A stretch of DNA of 36,769 bases from an uncultured Clostridia bacterium (lineage in GTDB: Bacteria > Bacillota > Clostridia > Christensenellales > Aristaeellaceae), in the NCBI GenBank assembly GCA_934663625.1, contig CAKUKP010000020.1:1-36769 (forward strand). Reading direction: 5' to 3'. The translations under genes were made by a program, and so were the position numbers. The notes under the pieces were generated by a model. That model was not told where the DNA came from. It saw only the letters and a program-made list of their open reading frames with translations, and did not search any database. Below are positions 1-6,767 of this stretch, piece by piece (position 1 is the first letter of the stretch; each line of letters begins with the position of its first letter).

Positions 1-1023
1 GTTGAAGCCCCAGATGCCCATCGGAATGATGCCGTTTTCAACGATTGCATCGCCGGAATAGATCGCCGCCACGATCGCATCCACATCAATCGCCATCGCG
101 ATCGCCTTGCGGACGTTTACATCCTTCAGGAATTCGTTGTTTTCGTTCAGCGCGAAATAGGTCAGACCTACGCGGGAGCAGCTGATCAGGCGATCGGCAT
201 ACTGCGTTTTGTAGGTGGATTCGATGATGGTGGTATCCAGCGATTCCAGATCCAGAATATCCAGTTCGCCGTTCTGATACATCAGATTCTGGGTGGAGGG
301 ATCGGGAATGATGGAAACGATCATCTTCTTAACCGAGGGTTCTTCGCCCCAATAGAGATCGTTGTATTCAAGGGTGTAATGATCGTTTACCACCCATTCG
401 GTTACCTTGTAGGGGCCGGTGCCGATGGTATCTTCACAGGCGATGCCGAAGTTATCGACCGATTCCATCGTTTCCTGATCCACAACGGATACGGCGGGGC
501 CCGTCAGTTCCGCCACAAAGCCCGCGTTCGCGGCGCTCAGCGTGATGGTAAAATGGGTATCGTCGATCACGGAAAAACCGGTAAGCGTATCGGCCTCGCC
601 GTTCTTCAGCGCTTCCGCACCCGCAACCTCCAGTGGAATATCATCGTTCACGCCGCCAGATGTGAGCAGACGTTCGAAGGTGTACTGCACATCAGAAGCC
701 GTCAGCGCGCTGCCGTTGGAGAACACCACGCCGTCGCGCAGCGTGAAGGTGTAGGTCTGTCCGTCCTCGGATACCGTGTATTCCGTGCACAGGCTGGGCA
801 CGATCGCCGTAGAGCCGTCCGCCTGTACTTCGGATTCAAACAGGCGATCGAACACGTTCATCGGAACCATGTAATTATCGGTGGTCTGCGCTACGTCCAT
901 CGTGGTAATATCGTAGAGCGCCGCCACGCGGAGCAATCCGTCCTCGACGGTTTCGGCAAATGCCGCGCCGACGGAGATCGTCAGCAGGGCTACAATCAGG
1001 ATCATCGCTGCAATCTTTTTCAT
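1..1023 (-). CDS. ABC transporter substrate-binding protein, family 5 (peptide/nickel type), C-terminus outside window
   Basis: The 341 residues present start with a signal peptide (MKKIAAMILIVALL, then AAFA before Glu24) and continue into a typical SBP_bac_5 domain: a TYTFTLRDGVVFSNG motif near residue 90, then LTASDVQYTFERLL, GTGPYKVTEW and a VRKAIAMAID-type helix near the window edge. The family captures oligopeptides, nickel or other small solutes outside the cell and hands them to an ABC permease; the substrate cannot be told here. The ATG at 1023 follows GGAGG at a good distance, with a TATAAT promoter just upstream. Unusually for a Gram-positive binding protein, no lipobox cysteine follows the hydrophobic stretch, so it may be released or held by an uncleaved signal. 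The frame runs off the left edge. Family assignment is firm. Confidence 0.93.
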   Translation of the reverse strand, partial: MKKIAAMILIVALLTISVGAAFAETVEDGLLRVAALYDITTMDVAQTTDNYMVPMNVFDRLFESEVQADGSTAIVPSLCTEYTVSEDGQTYTFTLRDGVVFSNGSALTASDVQYTFERLLTSGGVNDDIPLEVAGAEALKNGEADTLTGFSVIDDTHFTITLSAANAGFVAELTGPAVSVVDQETMESVDNFGIACEDTIGTGPYKVTEWVVNDHYTLEYNDLYWGEEPSVKKMIVSIIPDPSTQNLMYQNGELDILDLESLDTTIIESTYKTQYADRLISCSRVGLTYFALNENNEFLKDVNVRKAIAMAIDVDAIVAAIYSGDAIVENGIIPMGIWGFN

Positions 1024-1054
1024 GGGATAACACCTCCGTGCGTTTTATGTTCCC

Positions 1055-1084
1055 ATTATACACCGTAGGAAATGCCGTCTGCAA
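1055..1084 (-). promoter_or_regulatory. Promoter of the substrate-binding protein gene
   Basis: On the minus strand TTGCAG (1084-1079) and a perfect TATAAT (1060-1055) are separated by 18 bases. This is a sigma-A type promoter that would start transcription about 25 bases ahead of the ATG at 1023. The -10 is strong and the -35 is weak (TTG only). Confidence 0.6.
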
Positions 1085-1169
1085 CGCATATTCTGCGAAA
1101 AAACCTGCAAAAACTGCTGTTTTGCCATGGAAATCCATTTTTTCATTCCCGCTACAGCGTATATGGAAA

Positions 1170-1203
1170 ATCCGCAACCCTTTTTATTTTACGGATTGCG
1201 GAT
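1170..1203 (-). terminator. Possible weak terminator after the CbiC-like gene
   Basis: An 8-base inverted repeat, ATCCGCAA / TTGCGGAT, with an 18-base loop lies just after the stop codon at 1218. On the minus strand it is followed by TTTCC only, so the U-tract is poor. It would separate the CbiC-like gene from the binding-protein gene. Confidence 0.4.
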
Positions 1204-1217
1204 CATTTCAGCTATTT

Positions 1218-1841
1218 TTATTGCTGTTGTTTATTTGCGTTTGCCTTCGCAATTTCACGAAGAATGGTATTGACCATGGATACCGTCGTGGGAATGCCGC
1301 CCTTTTTGCCGCGCACGACAATCGAAGTAAGATCGCTGTCAATCAGCTTTTCCTTCAATTGTACAACGCTGGCAAAACCGGTGCACGCTGCCAGAACGCA
1401 TACGTCGCTCATCGGTTCGTGCGCCCTGCGGTAGATCAGGCGGTTGATTGCCGCCGGCGCGCTGCCGACCACCATCAGCTTGGGACCGGCGAGCGCCAAT
1501 CCGCAATCCACGGCAATTTCCGCGCGGGTTACCCTGCGCTGCTCCGCCAGCATGATCACCTGCGGATCTTCAATGAAGGAAATCACCTTCGCGCCGCGGT
1601 TGCCCATTAGCGAAGCATCGATGCTGTTGGCGACGAGCATCGTATCTGTGATGATCGTGCCGCCCATTTCAAGCAGTCGTTTAATGTGCGTCAGTGCCGT
1701 TGGGCTGAAATATATGCTCTGCGAAAGCGCATGATCGCCCGTTTCCATTTCGATTTCAGATAAAATAGTGGACATTTCCTGCGTAATATAAGGAAGTCCT
1801 ATACCGTGCCGATTTTTATCGGTCTGCAGCCTGCGTATCAA
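1218..1841 (-). CDS. CbiC/CobH-family (precorrin-8X methylmutase fold) protein, catalytic His apparently replaced
   Basis: The protein follows the precorrin-8X methylmutase family, which moves a methyl group from C11 to C12 during cobalamin ring synthesis. Visible family landmarks are YFSPTALTHIKRLLEMGG, the IITDTMLVANSI segment, RVTRAEIAVD, VVGSAPAAINRL and the C-terminal VVRGKKGGIPTTVSMVN. The position that aligns without gaps with catalytic His43 of CobH (VHACG) is Met in EMETGD, so ordinary isomerase activity is doubtful. No other cobalamin gene is in the window. Start: a TTG at 1841 has GGAGAG 7 bases upstream and lies 47 bases after the predicted transcript start. An in-frame ATG at 1892 would give 224 aa and keep a helix resembling the family's N-terminal ExxSFxII segment, but it sits upstream of the predicted transcript start and has no ribosome binding site. 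Fold assignment is good; function is unknown. Confidence 0.78.
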   Translation of the reverse strand: MIRRLQTDKNRHGIGLPYITQEMSTILSEIEMETGDHALSQSIYFSPTALTHIKRLLEMGGTIITDTMLVANSIDASLMGNRGAKVISFIEDPQVIMLAEQRRVTRAEIAVDCGLALAGPKLMVVGSAPAAINRLIYRRAHEPMSDVCVLAACTGFASVVQLKEKLIDSDLTSIVVRGKKGGIPTTVSMVNTILREIAKANANKQQQ

Positions 1842-1894
1842 GATAACACTCTCCAATTCATCGGTCGTTTTAAGCACAATAGGTCGACACATAC

Positions 1895-1923
1895 AGATTA
1901 GATTATTTTCGCTTTATTGTCAA
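1895..1923 (-). promoter_or_regulatory. Promoter of the CbiC-like gene
   Basis: TTGACA (1923-1918), a 17-base spacer and TAATCT (1900-1895) form a near-consensus sigma-A promoter on the minus strand. Transcription should begin near 1888, which is downstream of the first in-frame ATG (1892) and favours the TTG start at 1841. Confidence 0.65.
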
Positions 1924-2284
1924 GTGTTATCTTGTTGTATTGCTGTTAATTTACATTCAGTTCTCATTTTGCATATTTTGTTTCAACAACAGGAAATTTG
2001 CACCCGTAATTCGTAGGAAATTCCCTCATTTTGGGCTTTAACGACAGGAAATACATCCTGGTATTCTGCATAGTAAATGTATTCATTCGGCTTTTCTTTC
2101 GAATATCATCAGTATTGCCCATATTATTCACGATGTATTTAGTGATATCATTTCCGTTTATATTGAATATTTTTGATTTTTCCGTACAAATCTATTGTCC
2201 GGGTTTGATCTTTGTTCTTAATATTTGCGATTTATTTTATTCATTATGTATAGATTTCCAAAGGCATAGGCGCCTGATGGCGGA
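1924..2284. other. AT-rich intergenic stretch without a convincing gene
   Basis: About 360 bases of clearly AT-richer DNA than the rest of the window. A 98-codon open frame on the plus strand (2031-2327) is hydrophobic and Phe/Ile-rich only because of base composition, has no ribosome binding site and runs into a terminator, so it is not called. The word ACAGGAAAT recurs around 1989 and 2044. Nothing else was recognised. Confidence 0.5.
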
Positions 2285-2340
2285 CATAAAAAGAAGCAAA
2301 GCAGCTGACCAATTCATCCACAAATGAACTGATCAGCCGC
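2285..2340 (-). terminator. Rho-independent terminator of the peptidoglycan-binding protein gene
   Basis: A 16-base-pair hairpin (arms 2301-2316 and 2325-2340) is followed on the minus strand by TTTGCTTCTTTTT. Every imperfect position pairs as G-U only when read as minus-strand RNA and would be an A-C mismatch on the plus strand, which fixes its direction. It lies about 130 bases beyond the stop at 2469. Confidence 0.8.
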
Positions 2341-2468
2341 ATATTGTTTTAGAAGAATGTAATTCTCAATATGAAGACAATGCGTATAGGGCTCATTCCA
2401 CTAATTCTAATTAGAGAATCGCTCAAAAAGCAGTCCTTTCAACATCGCATGCATCAGGATGTCCCGCA

Positions 2469-3995
2469 TTATGAAAAGGTATGTGCCTGATTCAGAAATA
2501 CCATATAATCATCATATGCCTTCGGCGGAAATTCCTTCTCTATGGCTCTCCCATTTGGCTTCGTATCATATACATCTTTCGGATTGCCAATAGAAGCTAT
2601 TTTATCGCCAACAAAATAAACAAAAACGTATTCAATCTCCCTTATTGTAATTGTATCTGAATTATTCGCGATTTGTACGATTATTGCATCAATGCCCTCG
2701 TTTGCAGAAATATCTACATACTGCGAATGATTCTGATATGCAGGATTATCCTCTGCCGCAACTTCCAATTCCAGTGATGCACTGGCATAACCCTTCGGAA
2801 TCTTTATTCCTGATACTACGGTATATCCAGGCAATACAGCGTCATGTCCATCTTTTTGATAATCTATGATATTTCCACGCTCATCATAGTAATAGATCGT
2901 TACATCAATCTCGCCAATTTTATGATCCGATGTGTTTTTGATGAAAACGCAATACTTATTATCAGCCGTTCTATAGGCAACAGCGACGGCTTTATTATTC
3001 TGCCAACGCAAAGTATACTCGTCAGCGCCTACTCTGGACTCAACAATCGAAAGCTTATCTTCAACAATTTGAGAATTGTTCGTGTGGTTATCCGCATCAT
3101 CGCTCTCGGTTTTTAAATCAGCGCTTTCCACAACTTGTGGATCTTCGTGCGCAGCTTCTTCATGCAACACTTCTTTTTCCATGGTTTCTTTTCCAACATC
3201 CGTTTCCGATTGTTCTGTTTCTTCAGAACCCGCTTCGGTATCCGGCAATTCGTCCGGCAAATATGCAAGAAAATCTGATTTTTGTATACCATCACTGTTC
3301 ATCAGGATTTCTGCAGTGCTATTGCACAGGAATTCCTTATTATCAATATCCAGAATTCCTCCATAAGACATAATATCCGCCGCAGGTAAGGATACTACAT
3401 CAGAGAACCCCTGATAAACGCAGAATACTTTTATTTTTCTTCCTTCCAAACCGGAATATACCGTTCCATCGATGATTCCTTCTTCCCCAATATAGCCAGT
3501 GGTTATTATCCATTTATTTCCGTCGTCCTGTTCAATTATTACATACGAAACGCCCTGAATTGAACTGTATTCGGAAATCACAGCGTCAATAATGATCAGA
3601 TCGTTACCAAGACCATTCACGCTGGCATAGCTATTATACTTATCGTATTTAGCATAATGAAAAGCAGCAACAGAATCCGCACTCGCCAATTCTGTATTCC
3701 CCTGCGTTCCATCTTTGGGGATCGCATCATCGGAGAACAATATGGTAGTATCTCTGATTGTTACAATGCCCGTAATTTCCAAACCATTTTCGCTTTGGAA
3801 AGCTTCCACTGCCGTCTTTGTTTTTTTCCCAAAGTCGCCATCAGCTTCCCCATCTAAATAGCCCAATTCGATGAGTCGTTTCTGCAGTTCGACAACATCA
3901 ACGCCCTTCGATCCCTTTTGCAAAGCGGCAAAGGCATTACCAGAAATTGCAAACATCAATGTGATAATGAACAATAAAGCAAGTATTCTTTTCAT
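2469..3995 (-). CDS. Secreted protein with N-terminal peptidoglycan-binding domain
   Basis: 508 aa, starting at the ATG at 3995 with AAGGAGG 9 bases upstream; an upstream in-frame ATG at 4055 lies downstream of the promoter but has no ribosome binding site. A signal peptide (MKRILALLFIITLMFAISG...AFA) precedes a PG_binding_1 domain at about residues 24-85 (KGVDVVELQKRLIELGYLDG, then DGDFGKKTKTAVEAFQ), which binds cell-wall peptidoglycan. The middle (about 230-310) is an acidic Glu/Thr-rich linker. The C-terminal 150 residues look like a beta-sandwich of the kind found in extracellular FxLYD-type domains (VFIKNTSDHKIGEIDVTIYYYD), but this match is tentative. No catalytic domain is visible. Base composition is AT-richer than its neighbours, suggesting separate ancestry. 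Single-gene transcript with its own promoter and terminator. Confidence 0.88.
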   Translation of the reverse strand: MKRILALLFIITLMFAISGNAFAALQKGSKGVDVVELQKRLIELGYLDGEADGDFGKKTKTAVEAFQSENGLEITGIVTIRDTTILFSDDAIPKDGTQGNTELASADSVAAFHYAKYDKYNSYASVNGLGNDLIIIDAVISEYSSIQGVSYVIIEQDDGNKWIITTGYIGEEGIIDGTVYSGLEGRKIKVFCVYQGFSDVVSLPAADIMSYGGILDIDNKEFLCNSTAEILMNSDGIQKSDFLAYLPDELPDTEAGSEETEQSETDVGKETMEKEVLHEEAAHEDPQVVESADLKTESDDADNHTNNSQIVEDKLSIVESRVGADEYTLRWQNNKAVAVAYRTADNKYCVFIKNTSDHKIGEIDVTIYYYDERGNIIDYQKDGHDAVLPGYTVVSGIKIPKGYASASLELEVAAEDNPAYQNHSQYVDISANEGIDAIIVQIANNSDTITIREIEYVFVYFVGDKIASIGNPKDVYDTKPNGRAIEKEFPPKAYDDYMVFLNQAHTFS

Positions 3996-4055
3996 TTTCA
4001 ACGGCCTCCTTGCGTCAATTCGCCAATACGATTCTCCATTATAAATTCCATACAT

Positions 4056-4084
4056 ATTTTAACATATGTGCGTACGAATGTAAA
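4056..4084 (-). promoter_or_regulatory. Promoter of the peptidoglycan-binding protein gene
   Basis: TTTACA (4084-4079), 17 bases, TAAAAT (4061-4056) on the minus strand. Both hexamers differ from the sigma-A consensus by one base. The transcript would have a leader of about 55 bases. Confidence 0.6.
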
Positions 4085-4143
4085 CAATTAGAGTTCTAAA
4101 TGCCATTTTGTATTTGCTACCATGTTCCAATACCTTTCCGCAG

Positions 4144-4181
4144 TTGACTAGATAACAAAATTCGGGTATAATTTTGTTATC
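4144..4181 (+). promoter_or_regulatory. Promoter and palindromic operator of the toxin-antitoxin pair
   Basis: TTGACT (4144-4149), 17 bases, TATAAT (4167-4172) is a near-consensus promoter. A perfect 12-base inverted repeat, GATAACAAAATT (4151-4162) and AATTTTGTTATC (4170-4181), spaced by 7 bases, covers the spacer, the -10 and the start point. Phd/YefM antitoxins repress their own promoters by binding such palindromes, so this is the likely autoregulatory operator. Binding is inferred. Confidence 0.75.
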
Positions 4182-4195
4182 GGGAGGTGGTATTC

Positions 4196-4459
4196 ATGCC
4201 GACGATCAAGTCCAGCGCAGAACTGCGCAACAGCTACAACGATATTTCCAATTTCTGCCATACGTATGCGGAGCCGGTGTTCATCACCAAAAACGGCAAG
4301 GGCGATCTTGCCGTGATGAGCATTGAGGTTTACGAACAACTCATTGGTCGTTTTGAACTGTACGGTAAATTGCAGGAAGGCTTGCAGGATATTGAACAGG
4401 GGCACACCCGCTCCGTTTCGGACGCAATGGCGAATTTGAGGAGCCGCAGAAATAAATGA
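4196..4459 (+). CDS. Phd/YefM-family antitoxin
   Basis: 87 aa. The ATG at 4196 is chosen because GGGAGG lies 8 bases upstream; an in-frame ATG at 4187 is too close to it. The N-terminal half matches the Phd/YefM DNA-binding fold: IKSSAELRNSYNDISNFCHT followed by PVFITKNGKGDLAVMSIEVYEQL, the most typical part of the family. The C-terminal tail, expected to wrap the toxin, is charged. It overlaps the toxin gene by 4 bases (ATGA), giving coupled translation. Expected role: neutralise the ParE/RelE-like partner and, with it, repress the promoter through the palindrome just upstream. Confidence 0.93.
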   Translation: MPTIKSSAELRNSYNDISNFCHTYAEPVFITKNGKGDLAVMSIEVYEQLIGRFELYGKLQEGLQDIEQGHTRSVSDAMANLRSRRNK

Positions 4460-4788
4460 AATACGATGTTTGGCTTACACGCTCCGCCGAAAACGATCTG
4501 AACGAAGCGGCAGATTACATCGAATTCGTTCTCATGAATGCACAGGCGGCGGATGATTTAATGAATGCGGCGGAAGAAACGTTTACAGCGCTCGCTGAAT
4601 TTGCCGCGCGCCATCCCCTGCTTAATGATCCCGTGTTCAGGGCATGGGGCATACAATTCGTCCAGATCAGGCACTATATCGCATTTTATACGATTGACGA
4701 AGCGAATCAAAGGGTTTATATCGTGCGATTCCTGTACAAGAAGCGTAACTGGATCGGTATCTTGAAAAACGATTTCACACTTGAATGA
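4456..4788 (+). CDS. ParE/RelE-superfamily toxin
   Basis: 110 aa, a usual length for the family. The N-terminus MKYDVWLTRSAENDLNEAADYI is the characteristic first strand and helix, and the C-terminus IAFYTIDEANQRVYIVRFLY followed by KKRN is the terminal beta hairpin with the basic surface. ParE members poison DNA gyrase and RelE members cleave mRNA on the ribosome; the sequence alone does not decide, although the overall pattern (VYIVRFLYKKRNW) is more like ParE. Start codon overlaps the antitoxin stop. The pair stands alone in the chromosome, next to an AT-rich patch, as is common for mobile stabilisation modules. Confidence 0.92.
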   Translation: MKYDVWLTRSAENDLNEAADYIEFVLMNAQAADDLMNAAEETFTALAEFAARHPLLNDPVFRAWGIQFVQIRHYIAFYTIDEANQRVYIVRFLYKKRNWIGILKNDFTLE

Positions 4789-4790
4789 TA

Positions 4791-4817
4791 AAGGGGTTGC
4801 AAAACAGCAACCCCCTT
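4791..4817. terminator. Bidirectional terminator between toxin and secreted protein genes
   Basis: Perfect stem AAGGGGTTGC / GCAACCCCCTT (one extra C) with a six-base AAAACA loop, between two converging stop codons (4788 plus, 4835 minus). U-tracts are short on both sides, so efficiency is uncertain, but position and symmetry support shared use. Confidence 0.65.
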
Positions 4818-4834
4818 GTCGATTATTTGACGGC

Positions 4835-5785
4835 TCAATACATATACCCGTCGTAATCATCTTCCCATTGCGGATAATTTGCGATCTTTTTGTAGATTCC
4901 CTCCAGGCTGCCCATATCCAGCGGTTCTTCGATTCGATCCTCGGCGATGACGCTTACCGGACGGCAGATCGAGTCCTCATCCGCCCATGCAAAGCAGCCG
5001 TAGGTGACCTGCGAGGATACGACGCCCGGCTCGTAGGCGTGCACCAGCTTATCGCCCTTTTCCGTATAGAAATAGAACATGCTGCCGGTTTCATCGCCGT
5101 ATTGAAGCGTTGTGATATAGCAGAAATAATCCGTCGTTCCGTACAGCTGTTTGAAGGCGTACAACACGGACGTACTGCTGGATACTTCATTGCTGTCGTC
5201 CAAGAAAGTGCCCGCCCAGCGCGCTTCCGCAGGATGCGCTTCCAGCGTTTCCACATCGGTAAATTCCGCGGAGGTCAGGCTCATGTAGAGATAGACGTAA
5301 TCCGCGTTCCATTCGGCAATCTGATCCGCAGAAAAATCGAGCGTGATCTGATCCTTCGCCGTTCGGGTCAGGGTGATTCCGGAATTCTTCGTGCAATAAT
5401 GATCATCGTCGATCTGATAGATATCGCCGGAGAACAGCGTTTTGCCGCTGCCATAATCGTTCAGTTCTGCCAGAATGTAGGGATTTCCGTTTTCATCCGT
5501 CGTAAATCCATCGGTTCCGCGCAGACGCTGGCAGGAAATCTTCAGTTCCAATCCCGTTCCCTGCGCATAATACAGGCCGACCCAATCGCAGTATTCTCCG
5601 CCGGTATATTCGCGCCATTCCGACCAGCTGTTCAGACCGATGTATTCCAGATCGATCGGACGAATCAGTGGCTTGGACAAATCCTTCAGCGCATATGCGG
5701 GCGCTGTCGCGATCAGCATCACGATAAGGCAGACCGCCGCCATTTTAATCAGCAATCCATTTTGTTTATTCTTCGACATAAGCAT
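4835..5785 (-). CDS. Secreted protein of unknown function, 316 aa
   Basis: ATG at 5785 with GGGAGGG 6 bases upstream. A signal peptide with positive N-terminus and hydrophobic core (IKMAAVCLIVMLIATAPAYA) gives an exported protein. The rest is rich in aromatic and acidic residues and short beta-strand-like stretches, with no lipobox, no recognised catalytic motif and only one or two membrane-spanning possibilities (the signal itself). Cysteines occur at several positions (for example EYCDW, HYCTK, YFCYI, CRPVS). I do not recognise a family. Divergently transcribed from the PPC-like gene at 5957, which may share its regulation. Confidence 0.8.
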   Translation of the reverse strand: MLMSKNKQNGLLIKMAAVCLIVMLIATAPAYALKDLSKPLIRPIDLEYIGLNSWSEWREYTGGEYCDWVGLYYAQGTGLELKISCQRLRGTDGFTTDENGNPYILAELNDYGSGKTLFSGDIYQIDDDHYCTKNSGITLTRTAKDQITLDFSADQIAEWNADYVYLYMSLTSAEFTDVETLEAHPAEARWAGTFLDDSNEVSSSTSVLYAFKQLYGTTDYFCYITTLQYGDETGSMFYFYTEKGDKLVHAYEPGVVSSQVTYGCFAWADEDSICRPVSVIAEDRIEEPLDMGSLEGIYKKIANYPQWEDDYDGYMY

Positions 5786-5823
5786 AGCTTGCCCTCCCTT
5801 TGTTTCCGTTCCGTCCTTTATTG

Positions 5824-5924
5824 TAAGATTCTTCCTTTGCGGTTACAATCTGTGACAGGATTTGTGCATACTTTGACACGTTTTCTGTCACAATCTGGTC
5901 AGGCGCGCGGAAATATATTATACT
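5824..5924. promoter_or_regulatory. Divergent promoter region with TGACA-type repeats
   Basis: Plus strand: TGGTCA (5896-5901), 17 bases, TATACT (5919-5924), serving the gene at 5957. Minus strand: TTGTAA, 17 bases, TACAAT, in the first half of the region, serving the gene ending at 4835. Between them lie TGTGACAG (5851-5858), TTTGACA near 5873 and CTGTCACA (5885-5892), plus two copies of ACAATCTG (near 5846 and 5890). They could be regulator sites common to both genes; this is inference. Confidence 0.45.
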
Positions 5925-5956
5925 GAAAGTGGAAATATATATATGGAGGAAACAGC

Positions 5957-6721
5957 ATGAAACGTTTTTTGGGAATAATGATCGCATTTCTGTTCGTCTT
6001 AACGTTTGCGCACGCCGCCCTCGCCGGCGAAATGCCCGTCCGGCGCGACTGCATCGCGATAAATATGGATGGCAGCTGGCAGGATTACAATCTGGAAATG
6101 AACGAATACGCCTACTGCCCAATTTCGATCGAGTTCAATGGCCGCCTGGACGTAAGCGTTCAAACCTGCTTCGACAACATGCATTACGTGTATCTTCTGG
6201 ATCAAAACTATGAAACGATCAGCTATGCATCCGTCTACGGCAGCGGCGAAGCATCGCCGGAGGTTACACGCTTCACCTTCGATCTGACCGCCGGCGCCTA
6301 TTACATCCGCGTGGAATCCTGGAATGATTGCAGCGGCGTTTTCCGGATCAAGGCCGGCTTCACGCCCTCGACCGCGCCCACGCCGGACGGCGGAAGCAGC
6401 TTCCAGACGGCGGCGGACTATGCGCCCGCGATCGTAACCGGCTTTGTTTCTTCAAGCGGACTTCCGTCGATGTCGCAGAATCTGGAGGATTACTACAAGT
6501 TCAGCGCGGAAAAGGGCGCGTACAGCATCATCATCGCCGCAACCGATCCCGAAAGCAGCCTGTCCTGCGAAATCTACGATTCCGCCTATCAGCCGGTGCG
6601 CACCGTGTACAGCTACAACGGCGCGGCGGAGGTGGAATTAAACGACGGCGTATACTACGCCCGCGTGCTCCCCGAAAACGCGCTGTCCGGCGATTATCTG
6701 CTGAAGATCGACAAAAAATAA
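5957..6721 (+). CDS. Secreted protein with two PPC-like beta-sandwich domains
   Basis: 254 aa; ATG preceded by GGAGG. Signal peptide MKRFLGIMIAFLFVLTFAHA with cleavage near ALA-GE. Two successive domains resemble bacterial pre-peptidase C-terminal (PPC) modules: the first ends in RFTFDLTAGAYYIRVESW...GVFRIKAGF (about 95-137), the second begins FQTAADYAPAIVTGFVSSSG and ends LNDGVYYARVLP...GDYLLKID (about 150-254). Such modules are usually appended to secreted enzymes, but no enzyme domain is present, so the protein may act by binding or as a partner. A TPSTAPTPDGG linker joins them. The PPC assignment rests on the pattern, not on a search. Confidence 0.82.
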   Translation: MKRFLGIMIAFLFVLTFAHAALAGEMPVRRDCIAINMDGSWQDYNLEMNEYAYCPISIEFNGRLDVSVQTCFDNMHYVYLLDQNYETISYASVYGSGEASPEVTRFTFDLTAGAYYIRVESWNDCSGVFRIKAGFTPSTAPTPDGGSSFQTAADYAPAIVTGFVSSSGLPSMSQNLEDYYKFSAEKGAYSIIIAATDPESSLSCEIYDSAYQPVRTVYSYNGAAEVELNDGVYYARVLPENALSGDYLLKIDKK

Positions 6722-6735
6722 AGAACGTTACGAAA

Positions 6736-6763
6736 GCGCCTGCGGCCAACCGGTCGCAGGCGC
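6736..6763. terminator. Bidirectional terminator after the PPC-like gene
   Basis: Nine-base perfect stem GCGCCTGCG / CGCAGGCGC with a 10-base loop, between the stops at 6721 (plus) and 6768 (minus). On the minus strand TTTCG follows, on the plus strand AATATTATAT. Strong stem, weak U-tracts. Confidence 0.6.
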
Positions 6764-6767
6764 AATA

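Noticed and set aside
2031..2327. A 98-codon hydrophobic frame
   Set aside because: AT-rich composition alone explains the Phe/Ile content; it ends inside a terminator and lacks a ribosome binding site.
4781..5926. A 381-codon plus-strand frame opposite the 316-aa secreted protein
   Set aside because: The minus-strand gene has a signal peptide and ribosome binding site; this frame has neither.
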